Below are positions 1 through 8,063 of a stretch of 64,000 nt of DNA, in pieces. Position 1 is the first letter of the stretch, and each line of letters begins with the position of its first letter. The position numbers were made by a program, and so were the translations under genes. The notes under the pieces were generated by a model that did no database searches, was not told the origin of the DNA, and was given only the letters and a program-made list of their open reading frames with translations. Source of the DNA: Rhodobacter sp. (GTDB lineage: Bacteria > Pseudomonadota > Alphaproteobacteria > Rhodobacterales > Rhodobacteraceae); contig JASJDP010000007.1 of the NCBI GenBank assembly GCA_030065095.1, positions 1-64,000 of the forward strand, in the 5' to 3' direction.

Positions 1-105
1 GCTCGCCTCAAGGACTGGAGACGCATCGCGACGCGCTACGACCGATGCCCGAAGGTATTCCTCTCAGCCTGCGCGCTTGCCGCCGTCGTCATATTCTGGC
101 TATGA
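1..105 (+). mobile_element. IS5-family transposase, C-terminal end only (cut by window edge)
   Basis: The first 34 codons read in frame 1 as the tail of an IS5-type DDE transposase, ending at TGA 103-105. The peptide has the segment RLKDWRRIATRYDRC, then a hydrophobic end closing in VIFWL, which is the usual C-terminal signature of IS5/IS427-group transposases (KxxRRIATRYD..., ending near FWL). The rest of the gene lies upstream of the window, so it cannot be told whether the element is intact. It reads toward deoD, which is convergent and ends ten bases further on. Family call is by recognition of the motif, not a search. Confidence 0.72.
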
Positions 106-118
106 GTCCTGACCCTAG
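104..118. repeat. Probable terminal inverted repeat of the IS5-type element
   Basis: The sequence GAGTCCTGACCCTAG directly follows and overlaps the transposase stop. Ends of the form CTAGGGTCAGGACTC are typical of IS427-group elements as I recall them, with a TA or CTAG target. The terminal CTAG contains the TAG stop of deoD (115-117, minus strand), so the insertion appears to sit exactly on the end of deoD. The other end of the element is outside the window. Confidence 0.5.
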
Positions 119-819
119 GCGAAGGCGGCCTCCAGCGCGATCGACACCATGTCGCCAAAGGATTTTTCCCGGTCTTCGGATGGCAGCTCCTCGCCAGTGA
201 TCAGGTGATCCGAGACGGTCAGTACCGAGAGCGCACGGGCGCCGTGGCGGGCTGCAAGGGAATATAGCTCGGCGGTCTCCATCTCGACGGCAAGGATCCC
301 GTGGCGGGTCATTTGTTCATTCAAGTCAGGGCGTTCGTCGTAGAAGGTGTCGGACGAGTAGATGCTGCCGACATGGGGCGATACCCCCCTGTTTTCGGCG
401 GCCTGCACGGCGGCGCGCAAAAGCGGCCAGTCGGCGCAGGGGGCATAGCGGAACTCGCGGAAGATGGTGCTGGACGGGGTGGATACTGCCGAGGCGGCCA
501 TGGCGATCACCACATCCCGTATCTTCACCGTCTTTTGCATGGCGCCTGTCGAGCCGATGCGAATCAACGTTTTCACGCCGTAGTCGCGGATCAGTTCGTT
601 GACGTAGATCGACAGACTGGGCATACCCATGCCAGAGCCGTGGATCGTGACCGGATGGCCGTTCCAGGTGCCGGTGTACCCCAACATCCCCCTGACTTCA
701 TTGACCAATCTGGGCGCATCCAGAAATGCCTCGGCTGCCCATTTCGCCCGGTAGGGATCGCCCGGCAGCAGGACGGTTTCGGCGATCTCGCCAGGCTTTG
801 CGCCGATATGGATGCTCAT
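115..819 (-). CDS. deoD: Purine-nucleoside phosphorylase, DeoD type
   Basis: A 234-residue cytoplasmic enzyme that splits purine (deoxy)nucleosides with phosphate to free base and (deoxy)ribose-1-phosphate. The NP-I family landmarks are present: LLPGDPYRA near residue 18, GSGMGMPS near 62, RIGSTGA near 87, the ribose-binding AVEMETAEL near 176 and TVSDHL near 203. Length is close to the E. coli hexameric enzyme (239). Its stop codon lies in the CTAG at the end of an adjoining IS element, so the last few residues may have been altered by the insertion. It is a different family from the PNP at 17757-18560. Start ATG gives the normal MSIHIGA N-terminus. Confidence 0.93.
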   Translation of the reverse strand: MSIHIGAKPGEIAETVLLPGDPYRAKWAAEAFLDAPRLVNEVRGMLGYTGTWNGHPVTIHGSGMGMPSLSIYVNELIRDYGVKTLIRIGSTGAMQKTVKIRDVVIAMAASAVSTPSSTIFREFRYAPCADWPLLRAAVQAAENRGVSPHVGSIYSSDTFYDERPDLNEQMTRHGILAVEMETAELYSLAARHGARALSVLTVSDHLITGEELPSEDREKSFGDMVSIALEAAFA

Positions 820-1131
820 CTTTGCGTCCCTTTCATCGGTGCCAGCCTACCGGAGTACGAATGCCAGAGTGTCGGGATTGCGTCCCGCGGCGCGACTTGG
901 GGTTACCAGGCTGATCGTCCGGCTATTGGCGTATCCGAATTCTGGTGGAATTGCATATGAATTCCATGTGTCTCGGGTATGTGCAAATGGCCGGGCTAAT
1001 GGACCGCGCGGTCGGGTCGGGGGAATGCGAAAATTGCCGAGTCCGGGCGGGAGGCGTACCGGGCGTGGCGTTTGGACGGCTTTTGCAGTCCGAATAGGCG
1101 AAGAAACGGAGCGCTGCGACCTCTGGCCCGG
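820..1131. other. Intergenic region between deoD and ecm, contains an inverted repeat
   Basis: About 310 bases upstream of deoD and downstream of ecm, both on the minus strand. I see no gene here. It must hold the deoD promoter. The one clear structure is the inverted repeat TGGAATT-N7-AATTCCA at 946-966, whose spacer is itself almost palindromic (CATATG). No rho-independent terminator with a T-run is evident after the ecm stop. Confidence 0.5.
946..966. promoter_or_regulatory. Inverted repeat upstream of deoD, possible operator
   Basis: Perfect 7-bp arms TGGAATT and AATTCCA flank GCATATG, about 130 bp upstream of the deoD start. This locally AT-rich palindrome in a GC-rich background is the kind of site a dimeric repressor uses. 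The regulator is unknown. Confidence 0.3.
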
Positions 1132-3099
1132 CTACTGAGCCGCCACCGCCTGGGGGTCGGCCAGTTCCACGATGTCGAACATGATCCGGGTAAGCTCGAA
1201 ATCCTTCGGCGTATAGACCCGGGCGACGCCAAGCTCGCGCAGGCGTTTCGCATCCCCATCCGGGATGATACCGCCCGCCACCACCGGGATATGGCCGAGA
1301 CCGGCGGTGTAGAGGCGAGCCATGAGATCCTCGATCAGCGGCATGTGAGAGCCCGAGAGTATGGATAGGCCGAGGACATGGGGCTCTTCCGCCTCGCAGG
1401 CGGCGACGATTTCGGCGGGCGTCAGGCGGATGCCGTCATAGGCGATGTCGATGCCGCAGTCACGGGCACGGGCGGCGATCTGCTCGGCACCGTTGGAGTG
1501 CCCGTCCAGACCAGGTTTGCCGACGAGGAATTTCAGGCGGCGCCCGAGACGGCCCGAGACCGCGTCGACGGCGGCGCGGATCTGGTCGAGATCCTCGGTG
1601 CGGTTCGACGGGCTGCGCGAAACGCCGGTAGGCGCGCGGTACTGGCCAAACACCTGGCGGATGGTCTCGCCCCATTCGCCGGTGGTGGCGCCGGCCTTTG
1701 CGGCGGCGATCGAGGGCGGCATGATGTTGCTGCCATCGGCGGCGGCGTTGCGCAGGGCCTGCAACGCGGTCTGGACGGCCTGGTCGTCGCGGTTCGCGCG
1801 CCAGGCGCGCAAGCGGGCAATCTGGTCGGCCTCGGCCTTGGGATCGGCCACCATAATGGGCTCGGGGCCCGCGGTCAGCGGGCTGGGCTCTCCGCTGGTG
1901 TAGGAATTGACGCCGACGACCGTGGTTTCCTTGCTTTCGATGCGCGCGATGCGGGCGGCGTTGGCCTCGACAAGCTGGCGCTTCATATAGTCGATGGCTT
2001 CGACGGCGCCGCCCATCGCGTCGATCTGGCCGAGTTCGTGGCGGGCGCCTTCTTTTAGCGCTTCGACCTTGGCGGTGACGGCGGGGTTGCCGTCGAAGAG
2101 GTCGCCGTATTCCAGCAGATCGGTCTCGAACGCCAGGATCTGCTGCATCCTGAGCGACCATTGCTGGTCCCACGGGCGGGGCAGACCGAGCGCCTCGTTC
2201 CAGGCGGGCAACTGGACAGCGCGGGCGCGGGCATTCTTGGAAAGCGTCACCGCGAGCATTTCCAGAAGGATGCGGTAGACGTTGTTTTCCGGCTGCTGCT
2301 CGGTCAGGCCCAGCGAGTTTACCTGCACGCCGTAGCGGAAGCGGCGGAACTTCTCGTTCTCGACGCCATAGCGTTGCCGGGTGATCTCGTCCCAAAGCTC
2401 GACGAAGGCGCGCATCTTGCACATTTCGGTGACGAAACGGATGCCGGCATTCACGAAGAAACTGATGCGGCCGACCATGGCGGGGAAATCGGCCGGGTCG
2501 ACCTTGGCCTGCAGATCGTCGAGCACGGCGGTGGCGGTGGCCAGCGCAAAGGCAAGCTCCTGTTCGGGCGTGGCACCGGCTTCCTGCAGGTGATAGCTGC
2601 AGACGTTCATCGGGTTCCACTTCGGCAGGTGCTCGCGCGTGTAAGCGGCGACGTCGGTGATCATCCGAAGGGAAGGTCTTGGCGGGCAGATATAGGTGCC
2701 GCGGCTGAGGTATTCCTTGATGATATCGTTTTGCACGGTGCCCTGCAGCGCCGAGATATCGGCGCCCTGATCCTCGGCCACGGCGATGTAGAGCGCGAGC
2801 AGCCAGGGTGCGGTCGCGTTGATCGTCATCGACGTGTTCATTTGCGTCAGGGGGATCTGGTCGAAGAGCGCATGCATGTCGCCCAGATGCGCGATCGGGA
2901 CGCCGACCTTGCCGACCTCGCCACGGGCCAGTTCATGGTCGCTGTCATAGCCGGTCTGGGTGGGCAGGTCGAAAGCGACCGACAGCCCGGTCTGTCCCTT
3001 GCCGAGATTGCCGCGATAAAGCGCGTTGGACGCCTTGGCGGTGGAATGGCCCGCGTAGGTGCGGAAGAGCCAGGGTCTGTCGCGGGTGGTCTCGGTCAT
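1132..3099 (-). CDS. ecm: Ethylmalonyl-CoA mutase (MeaA-type, B12-dependent)
   Basis: A 655-residue adenosylcobalamin enzyme converting (2R)-ethylmalonyl-CoA to methylsuccinyl-CoA in the ethylmalonyl-CoA pathway for acetyl-CoA assimilation. The large mutase domain fills roughly residues 8-500 (YRGNLGKGQTGLSVAFDLPTQ near 28, NTSMTINATAPW near 88). The C-terminal cobalamin-binding domain starts near 523 with DGHSNG at 532-537, giving the DxHxxG cobalt-ligand motif. The single-chain layout and length fit Rhodobacter Ecm better than the two-subunit or longer methylmalonyl-CoA mutase, though the families are close. It is preceded by a 400-bp gap with a PhaR-type palindrome and lies next to ureide genes that produce glyoxylate. 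Confidence 0.9.
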   Translation of the reverse strand: MTETTRDRPWLFRTYAGHSTAKASNALYRGNLGKGQTGLSVAFDLPTQTGYDSDHELARGEVGKVGVPIAHLGDMHALFDQIPLTQMNTSMTINATAPWLLALYIAVAEDQGADISALQGTVQNDIIKEYLSRGTYICPPRPSLRMITDVAAYTREHLPKWNPMNVCSYHLQEAGATPEQELAFALATATAVLDDLQAKVDPADFPAMVGRISFFVNAGIRFVTEMCKMRAFVELWDEITRQRYGVENEKFRRFRYGVQVNSLGLTEQQPENNVYRILLEMLAVTLSKNARARAVQLPAWNEALGLPRPWDQQWSLRMQQILAFETDLLEYGDLFDGNPAVTAKVEALKEGARHELGQIDAMGGAVEAIDYMKRQLVEANAARIARIESKETTVVGVNSYTSGEPSPLTAGPEPIMVADPKAEADQIARLRAWRANRDDQAVQTALQALRNAAADGSNIMPPSIAAAKAGATTGEWGETIRQVFGQYRAPTGVSRSPSNRTEDLDQIRAAVDAVSGRLGRRLKFLVGKPGLDGHSNGAEQIAARARDCGIDIAYDGIRLTPAEIVAACEAEEPHVLGLSILSGSHMPLIEDLMARLYTAGLGHIPVVAGGIIPDGDAKRLRELGVARVYTPKDFELTRIMFDIVELADPQAVAAQ

Positions 3100-3500
3100 G
3101 GCAACCTCAAGAGAGCAACAAAATTACGTTCAGCCAGACTTAGGTGCAAGATTATACCGATGTCAATATGCTGCGGCGCAGCAGCATCCTTTTTTAATGA
3201 TGGATTTACCGGACCTTTCGCAGAACCGCGCGATTGCGCCACATCGCGGAGGTGACCGCTCGGCCTCTGCGACGGTTTCCCTCGCTTCACCGGTCGGGGC
3301 GAGCGGACTTTGCGGGCCAAGAGAGGCGCCGGGCCATCGCCGACCCGACGGGATTCGTCATCTCCTGAAGACGATCCGCTGGATTTCGATCGGGCTGCGC
3401 ACCGGCGAAGGCAGGTCACAGGTCCGCCTCACCGCCGGAATCGCAATTCAGTTCACCTGAAGATCGCAGTGTCGCAGGGCCGTCCGGCGCCGCGACATCC
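3100..3500. other. Intergenic region upstream of ecm
   Basis: About 400 bp without a gene between allA and ecm (both minus). The ecm-proximal 90 bp hold promoter-like hexamers and the PhaR-type palindrome annotated separately. The remainder is GC-rich and contains CCATCGCCGACCCG at 3334-3347, a 14-mer that also occurs at 28031-28044 and inverted at 28147-28160. No terminator for allA was recognised. Confidence 0.5.
3138..3183 (-). promoter_or_regulatory. ecm promoter region with PhaR-type palindrome
   Basis: The 15-bp palindrome TGCTGCGGCGCAGCA at 3169-3183 contains CTGC-GGC-GCAG, matching the CTGC-N3-GCAG site known for the polyhydroxybutyrate regulator PhaR of Rhodobacter and Paracoccus. 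On the minus strand a TTGACA follows at 3166-3161, with a weak CTAAGT 17 bp further (3143-3138); TATAAT at 3156-3151 is an alternative -10. The palindrome would lie on or just upstream of the -35 element, which suggests repression. The site match is seen; the regulation is inferred. Confidence 0.5.
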
Positions 3501-3989
3501 CTATGGTTCCACCATGAAAGGGGTCTCGAACCAGAACTCCTCCAGATTTGGCGTGTCCCCGATCCTGTCGATCACGGCAAAGCGCCCGCTTCCGGACAAT
3601 GGCGTCAGCACCCCGTGCCAAATGCGCCGGTGATAGTTCACCCCCTGGCCGGGCAGGGTCAGAAAGGCGATCGGTGTGCCGGGGCTGCCGCCCCGATCCG
3701 GCGCCACGATAACCAGGAACGGGTCTTGCGACATCGGCAGAAAGGCCTGACTGCCGTCGGGATGCCGTTCGACCATGTCTAGCCGGTACGGCAAGCGGCG
3801 CAGTTCCGCCTGGAACAGGCTGATCCCGGCCCTGCCCCCCGGTCCGAAATCCAGCCGCGCCAGGTCGTGAAAGCGCCCGCAAAGCCCCTGGTTGATGATC
3901 TTGTCGGGTGTGCCGGTACAATCGAGCACGTCGCCGAATGGGCCAAAAGCCTGTGCCGTCAAAGGCTGGACCTTGATGGCGGGCGCCAT
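3501..3989 (-). CDS. allA: Ureidoglycolate lyase
   Basis: A 162-residue cupin-fold enzyme that splits (S)-ureidoglycolate to glyoxylate and urea, the last step of ureide degradation. The sequence matches AllA throughout: IINQGLCGRFHDLA near 30, FQAELRRLPYRLDMVERHPDGSQAF around 60-82, and the conserved YHRRIWHGVL near 119 followed by FAVIDRIG. Length is the family's usual 160-170. It lies 4 bp after allE in the same minus-strand operon puuE-allE-allA. Products feed urease and glyoxylate assimilation; neither gene set is in the operon. Confidence 0.93.
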   Translation of the reverse strand: MAPAIKVQPLTAQAFGPFGDVLDCTGTPDKIINQGLCGRFHDLARLDFGPGGRAGISLFQAELRRLPYRLDMVERHPDGSQAFLPMSQDPFLVIVAPDRGGSPGTPIAFLTLPGQGVNYHRRIWHGVLTPLSGSGRFAVIDRIGDTPNLEEFWFETPFMVEP

Positions 3990-3993
3990 CCGG

Positions 3994-4848
3994 TCAGCGC
4001 CCGCCCCACGCGCGCGGCAGCCTGGGATGCCGGTTCACGTCCTTGTAGAGCAAGTAGCGGAACCGCCCCGGCCCGCCGGCATAGCAGGCTTGCGGGCAAA
4101 ACGCGCGCAACCACATGAAATCGCCAGCCTCCACCTCGACCCAGTCGCGGTTCAGCCGGTAGACCCCTTTGCCCTCCAGCACATACAGCCCGTGCTCCAT
4201 GACATGCGTTTCCAGAAAGGGGATCACGGCACCCGGTTCCAGGTTGACGATGGTGACATGCATGTCCAGCCGCATGTCGTCATGGTCGAAGAACCGGGTG
4301 GTCGACCAGCGGCCCTCTGTCTCGGGCATCGGATGCGGGGCGACGTCCCGCTCGTTGACGAAAACCGGATCGGGCGGGCCCAGCCCGTCGACGGGTTCAT
4401 AGGCCTTGCGCAGCCAGTGAAACCGCAAGGGCACGCTGCCGTCATTGACCAGCGCCCAGCTCCGTCCTGGCGGAATATAGGCGAAATCGTCGGGCGTCAG
4501 CGGGTGGTCTGCACCGTCGAGCGTGACCCGCCCCGTCCCCTCGACCACGAACAGCGCCGCCTCTGCGCCGGGGTCGGGCTCGGGCCGCTCGCTGCCGCCG
4601 CCCGGCGCGACCTCGACGATGTACTGCGAGAAGGTTTCGGCAAAGCCCGACATGGGCCGCGCAATGATCCAGGCGCGGGTTTTGTCCCAGAACGGCAAGG
4701 CGCTGGTGACGATATCGGTCATCACCCCCTGCGGAATCACGGCATAGGCCTCGGTAAAGACCGCGCGGCCCGACAATAGCGCGTCCTGCCCCGGCAGGCC
4801 GCCCGCGGGCGCGTAGTACCCCTGCCCCCTGCCCTCGCGGCCGGTCAT
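3994..4848 (-). CDS. allE: (S)-ureidoglycine aminohydrolase (bicupin)
   Basis: A 284-residue protein of the YlbA/AllE family, which removes ammonia from (S)-ureidoglycine to give (S)-ureidoglycolate, the AllA substrate. There are two cupin halves; the second carries the Mn ligand set of the family in PFLETHVMEHGLYVLEG (Glu, His, His) and CPQACYAGG (Gln). The chosen ATG at 4848 overlaps the puuE stop in an ATGA and gives [20 protein letters not shown]; an in-frame ATG nine codons upstream is possible but lies deeper in puuE. It sits between puuE and allA, so coupling by translation is likely. Confidence 0.9.
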   Translation of the reverse strand: MTGREGRGQGYYAPAGGLPGQDALLSGRAVFTEAYAVIPQGVMTDIVTSALPFWDKTRAWIIARPMSGFAETFSQYIVEVAPGGGSERPEPDPGAEAALFVVEGTGRVTLDGADHPLTPDDFAYIPPGRSWALVNDGSVPLRFHWLRKAYEPVDGLGPPDPVFVNERDVAPHPMPETEGRWSTTRFFDHDDMRLDMHVTIVNLEPGAVIPFLETHVMEHGLYVLEGKGVYRLNRDWVEVEAGDFMWLRAFCPQACYAGGPGRFRYLLYKDVNRHPRLPRAWGGR

Positions 4849-6257
4849 GGCAGCAGATCCTTCAACCGGTGCCACGCGATGCGCTCCACCTGCGCGCAGG
4901 CCTCGGCGAATTCGGCCTCGCGCTCGTTGCCGATGCGTCGGCCGAAGGCGGCCAGTATGCCGGCCTTGTCGTGGTCCCGCACGGCAATGATAAAGGGAAA
5001 CCCGTGCTTCGTGGTGTAGGCGGTGTTGAGTTCGGTGAACTCGGTGCGTTCCTGATCGGTCAATGCATCCAGCCCGGCGCTCGCCTGTTCGGCGCTGCTT
5101 TCGGGCGTCAGACGCCGAGCCGCGGCAAGCTTTCCGGCAAGGTCGGGATGGGCGATCAGTACCTGCAGGCGTTCATCCTCACCGGCGCCGCGGAAGACGC
5201 GGGCCAGCGCGTTGTGCAATCCGGCGGCGGTGTCGTGGGCGGGGCCGAGTTCCAGTGCATGGGCCCGCTCGGCGATCCAGGGCGAGTATTCGAAGATCCC
5301 GCCATAGGCGGCGACAAAGCCGTCGCGGCTCATTTCGCTGGGGCGCAGACGCGGCGCGGGCGGATGATGCGCCGCCCAGTGGCGGGCGATATCGATGCGC
5401 CGCGCAAACCAGACCCTGTTCTTCTTGCGGACATATTTGATGAACCGCTCCAGCGCTCCGATGCGGCCGGGCCGCCCGATCAGCCGGCAATGCAGCCCGA
5501 TCGACAGCATCTTCGGGCTTCCGTCCTTGCCCTCTTGGTAGAGCGCGTCAAAACTGTCCCGCAGGTAGTTTTCGAACTGATCGCCGGCGTTGAACCCCTG
5601 CGGCGTGGCGAAACGCATATCGTTGCAGTCCAGCGTGTAGGGCACGATCAACTGGTCGCGATCGCCAATGCGCACCCAATAGGGCAGGTCGTCGGCATAG
5701 CTATCGGCGAGATACGCAAATTCCTGTTCCGCAGCCAACCCGACCGTGTTGAGGCTGCAGCGTCCCGTATACCACCCCAGGGGCTTGGCGCCCGTCACTT
5801 CGGCATGCAGACGGATCGCTTCTGCCATATGGGCGCGTTCGTCTGCCTCGGAAAAATCCTTGTAGTCGATCCACTTCAGCCCGTGACTGGCGATCTCCCA
5901 ATCGGCGTCCTGCATCGCCGCAACCTGTTCGGGGCTGCGCGCCAGCGCGTCGGCGACGCCGTAGACGGTGACCGGAATGCCGTTTCGGGTAAACAGCTTG
6001 TGCAACCGCCAGAACCCGGCGCGGGCGCCGTATTCATAGATCGATTCCATGTTCCAGTGGCGCTGGCCGGGCCACGCGGCGGCGCCGACGATCTCGCTTA
6101 GAAACGCTTCTGACGCGGGATCGCCGTGCAGGATGTTGTTCTCGCCGCCTTCCTCGTAATTCACGACGAACTGCACGGCGACCCGGGCACCACCGGGCCA
6201 ATTCGGATCCGGGGGATGGGCGCCGTAACCGATCATGTCTCTGGGATATCGAGTCAT
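4845..6257 (-). CDS. puuE: PuuE-type allantoinase fused to OHCU decarboxylase
   Basis: A 470-residue two-domain protein. Residues 1 to about 305 are a polysaccharide-deacetylase-like allantoinase (PuuE), opening allantoin to allantoate; [30 protein letters not shown] and [11 protein letters not shown] are family landmarks. Residues about 308-470 form the OHCU decarboxylase, which makes (S)-allantoin; its motifs AHPDLAGK (His 370), SSAEQ (Glu 390) and HGFPFI (near 420) are all present. Joined, the domains perform two consecutive steps. First gene of the puuE-allE-allA operon and divergent from uraH, which supplies the OHCU substrate. Such fusions are known in proteobacteria. Confidence 0.93.
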   Translation of the reverse strand: MTRYPRDMIGYGAHPPDPNWPGGARVAVQFVVNYEEGGENNILHGDPASEAFLSEIVGAAAWPGQRHWNMESIYEYGARAGFWRLHKLFTRNGIPVTVYGVADALARSPEQVAAMQDADWEIASHGLKWIDYKDFSEADERAHMAEAIRLHAEVTGAKPLGWYTGRCSLNTVGLAAEQEFAYLADSYADDLPYWVRIGDRDQLIVPYTLDCNDMRFATPQGFNAGDQFENYLRDSFDALYQEGKDGSPKMLSIGLHCRLIGRPGRIGALERFIKYVRKKNRVWFARRIDIARHWAAHHPPAPRLRPSEMSRDGFVAAYGGIFEYSPWIAERAHALELGPAHDTAAGLHNALARVFRGAGEDERLQVLIAHPDLAGKLAAARRLTPESSAEQASAGLDALTDQERTEFTELNTAYTTKHGFPFIIAVRDHDKAGILAAFGRRIGNEREAEFAEACAQVERIAWHRLKDLLP

Positions 6258-6399
6258 TCTGGGGTTCCGCCTTTTTTTTAACCATACCGCAGATCATCGG
6301 GGGGATTGTCTGGTTTTCCCGCAAAGTCTTTATGGGTGTCCTTTGAATGGTTCTAGGGCATTCTATGACGGACGGCGGTTTTGGAGTGGAAAAGAGACA
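6258..6399. promoter_or_regulatory. Divergent promoter region of puuE and uraH
   Basis: This 142-bp AT-richer spacer separates puuE (minus) and uraH (plus). For uraH a TTGTCT at 6306-6311 is followed 17 bp later by TTTATG at 6329-6334. For puuE a TATGGT-like -10 can be read on the minus strand near 6284-6289. A GGAGTGGAAAAGAG purine run precedes the uraH ATG. Shared control of both units is likely, but no recognised operator was seen. Confidence 0.4.
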
Positions 6400-6753
6400 A
6401 TGGGTTGGTTGACGACGCATGTGCTGGACACCGCGCGGGGGGTACCGGCAGAAGGGATCAGGATCGCGCTTTATCGGGTCTCGGGAAACTCGCACCGCAA
6501 GATCGCCGAGGCGGTGACCAATGACGACGGCCGCACGAATGCGCCGATCCTGCCCGAACAGGCTTTCAAAACCGGGACCTACGAGTTGGTGTTTTTCGCA
6601 GGCGACTACCTGCGAGCAACGGGACAGGCCGGGGCAGAGCCGCTTTTTCTGGATAACGTGCCGATCCGTTTCGGGATCAGCGACACGGACGCGCATTACC
6701 ATGTGCCGTTGCTTCTGTCGCCTTTCGGATATTCGACCTACCGGGGAAGCTGA
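6400..6753 (+). CDS. uraH: 5-hydroxyisourate hydrolase (transthyretin-like)
   Basis: A 117-residue transthyretin-related enzyme that hydrolyses 5-hydroxyisourate, the product of urate oxidase, to OHCU. It begins [12 protein letters not shown] with the catalytic His, has the central [16 protein letters not shown] and ends in the family hallmark YRGS. Start ATG 6400 is preceded by a good purine-rich ribosome site, and gives the standard family length. It is divergent from puuE, whose C-terminal domain uses its product. No urate oxidase gene is present in the window, so the step before it must be encoded elsewhere. Confidence 0.94.
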   Translation: MGWLTTHVLDTARGVPAEGIRIALYRVSGNSHRKIAEAVTNDDGRTNAPILPEQAFKTGTYELVFFAGDYLRATGQAGAEPLFLDNVPIRFGISDTDAHYHVPLLLSPFGYSTYRGS

Positions 6754-7116
6754 CCTGCGATGGGCCAGGCGCCGGAGGATCGGCAGATATCCTCTGAAAT
6801 GCCGTAAAGGGATCATGTGCCGGCGAATGGCCGGGGTTTTCACTCTCGATACGCCGGCTGCTCGCCTTGCCCGGTGCGGAATCGAGTGGCGCGACCCAAA
6901 CCGCACCAAGGTCAAGGCGCAGAAGTCCGTTTCAGGACAAGTCCATCACTGAATCCGCCATCCCTTGTGGGGCCTTTGTGATTGCAGCCGCGTCCAGGCA
7001 GCATCGGCCTGACGCATCATTGCACAACACTTGCGCATCAATGCAGGTTTTGTGCACGAACGCACGCTCCTAACTTTCCACCAATCCGTTTTCCAATCGC
7101 ACAAAGGACCCGAGCC
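6754..7116. other. Intergenic region upstream of the VOC gene
   Basis: About 360 bp with no convincing gene. The clearest structure is the inverted repeat TGCACAA-N22-TTGTGCA at 7021-7056, ending 60 bp before the VOC start, a possible regulator binding region. A ribosome-binding AAAGGA lies at 7103-7108. Confidence 0.4.
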
Positions 7117-7611
7117 ATGACCCTCGCCGATCCCCGTACCCGCATCGGCCACGTGCACCTGAAGGTTTCCGATCTCGACCGGGCGATCGGCTTTTATCGC
7201 GACGTCATCGGTCTTGAGGTGACCCAGGTCTACGGAAATCAGGCGGCCTTTCTTTCGGCGGGCGGTTATCACCATCACCTCGGGCTCAACACATGGGAAA
7301 GCCGGGGCGGCACGCCGCCGCCAACAGGTCATACCGGGCTTTACCACACCGCGTTCCTGTTTCCGGACCGTGCGGCCCTTGGTGCGGCCGTCCGGCGTGT
7401 TCTCGATGCGGGCGTGCAGCTCACGGGTGCCGCCGATCATGGGGTGTCCGAGGCGATCTATCTCGACGATCCCGACGGGAATGGCGTCGAGCTTTATCAT
7501 GACCGGAACCCGGAGGCCTGGCCCAGAACCGCCGACGGCCGGCTTGACATGGTGAACGCCCCGCTGGACCTGCAAGCCCTGCTTGCCGAGGCGGCCGTGT
7601 CGCAAAACTGA
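7117..7611 (+). CDS. VOC superfamily protein (catechol-dioxygenase/glyoxalase-like)
   Basis: A 164-residue vicinal-oxygen-chelate protein. The first beta-alpha-beta module begins RIGHVHLKVSDLDRAIGFYRDVIG, with a metal-ligand type His, followed by YHHHLGLNTWES; the second contains GLYHTAFLFPDRAAL and SEAIYLDDPDGNGVELYHDR, where the final Glu is the usual third ligand. The pattern resembles CatE-like extradiol dioxygenase relatives of unknown substrate. ATG 7117 is chosen for the AAAGGA site 9 bp upstream and the standard N-terminus. It appears monocistronic. Confidence 0.8.
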   Translation: MTLADPRTRIGHVHLKVSDLDRAIGFYRDVIGLEVTQVYGNQAAFLSAGGYHHHLGLNTWESRGGTPPPTGHTGLYHTAFLFPDRAALGAAVRRVLDAGVQLTGAADHGVSEAIYLDDPDGNGVELYHDRNPEAWPRTADGRLDMVNAPLDLQALLAEAAVSQN

Positions 7612-8063
7612 TACCTTGGTGACATACCGCCGAGTCATTCACCGTATATTCTGCGTCTGCCGTGGGGCGGTGCGCGTTCTATCTTTGATCACCTAATCCT
7701 CTCGCCCCGTCCCGTGCCCACGGCGCCCCGGGGTCCGCATGCAAGCGGCTTCCTTCTCGTCCCGACCGGCTGCCTTCTGGCGGTCAGTGACCCTGACCGC
7801 CCGCGCCGGACCCCAAGCGACCCGTCCTCCCCAGACGGGCCGCCCTGCACCCCCGGATCGCTGCAAACCGGGGGTGCGGGATTCCCTTCTACCTTTCAAC
7901 TGAATCGGGCAATGAGTGCAGTTATCTGTATTTATTACAGTGCCTTACGCATATGCCCCCATGGGGACATCCGGGCGACCAACCTTGCGGCAGCAGATAC
8001 GCACCGCTCTGGACCTCGCAAAGCCGCCCGTCTAGTCTGCCGCAAATCGAATGGAGGGGCCCG
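7612..8063. other. Intergenic region with three tandem hairpins
   Basis: A 450-bp gene-free stretch before the aminotransferase. Three stem-loops follow each other: GGCGGTCAG/CTGACCGCC at 7779-7801 (loop 5), CCCGTC/GACGGG at 7821-7839 and GCACCCCCGG/CCGGGGGTGC at 7847-7877 (loop 11). None is followed by a clear T-run. They may be a structured leader of the next gene or a terminator cluster of the VOC gene. Confidence 0.45.

Noticed and set aside
3169-3195. Plus-strand hairpin followed by TTTTTT upstream of ecm, resembling a terminator
   Set aside because: No plus-strand gene precedes it; the PhaR-site reading on the minus strand explains the palindrome better.
2161-3255. A 364-codon plus-strand frame opposite ecm
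   Set aside because: Antisense shadow; ecm is clearly the real gene by domain content.
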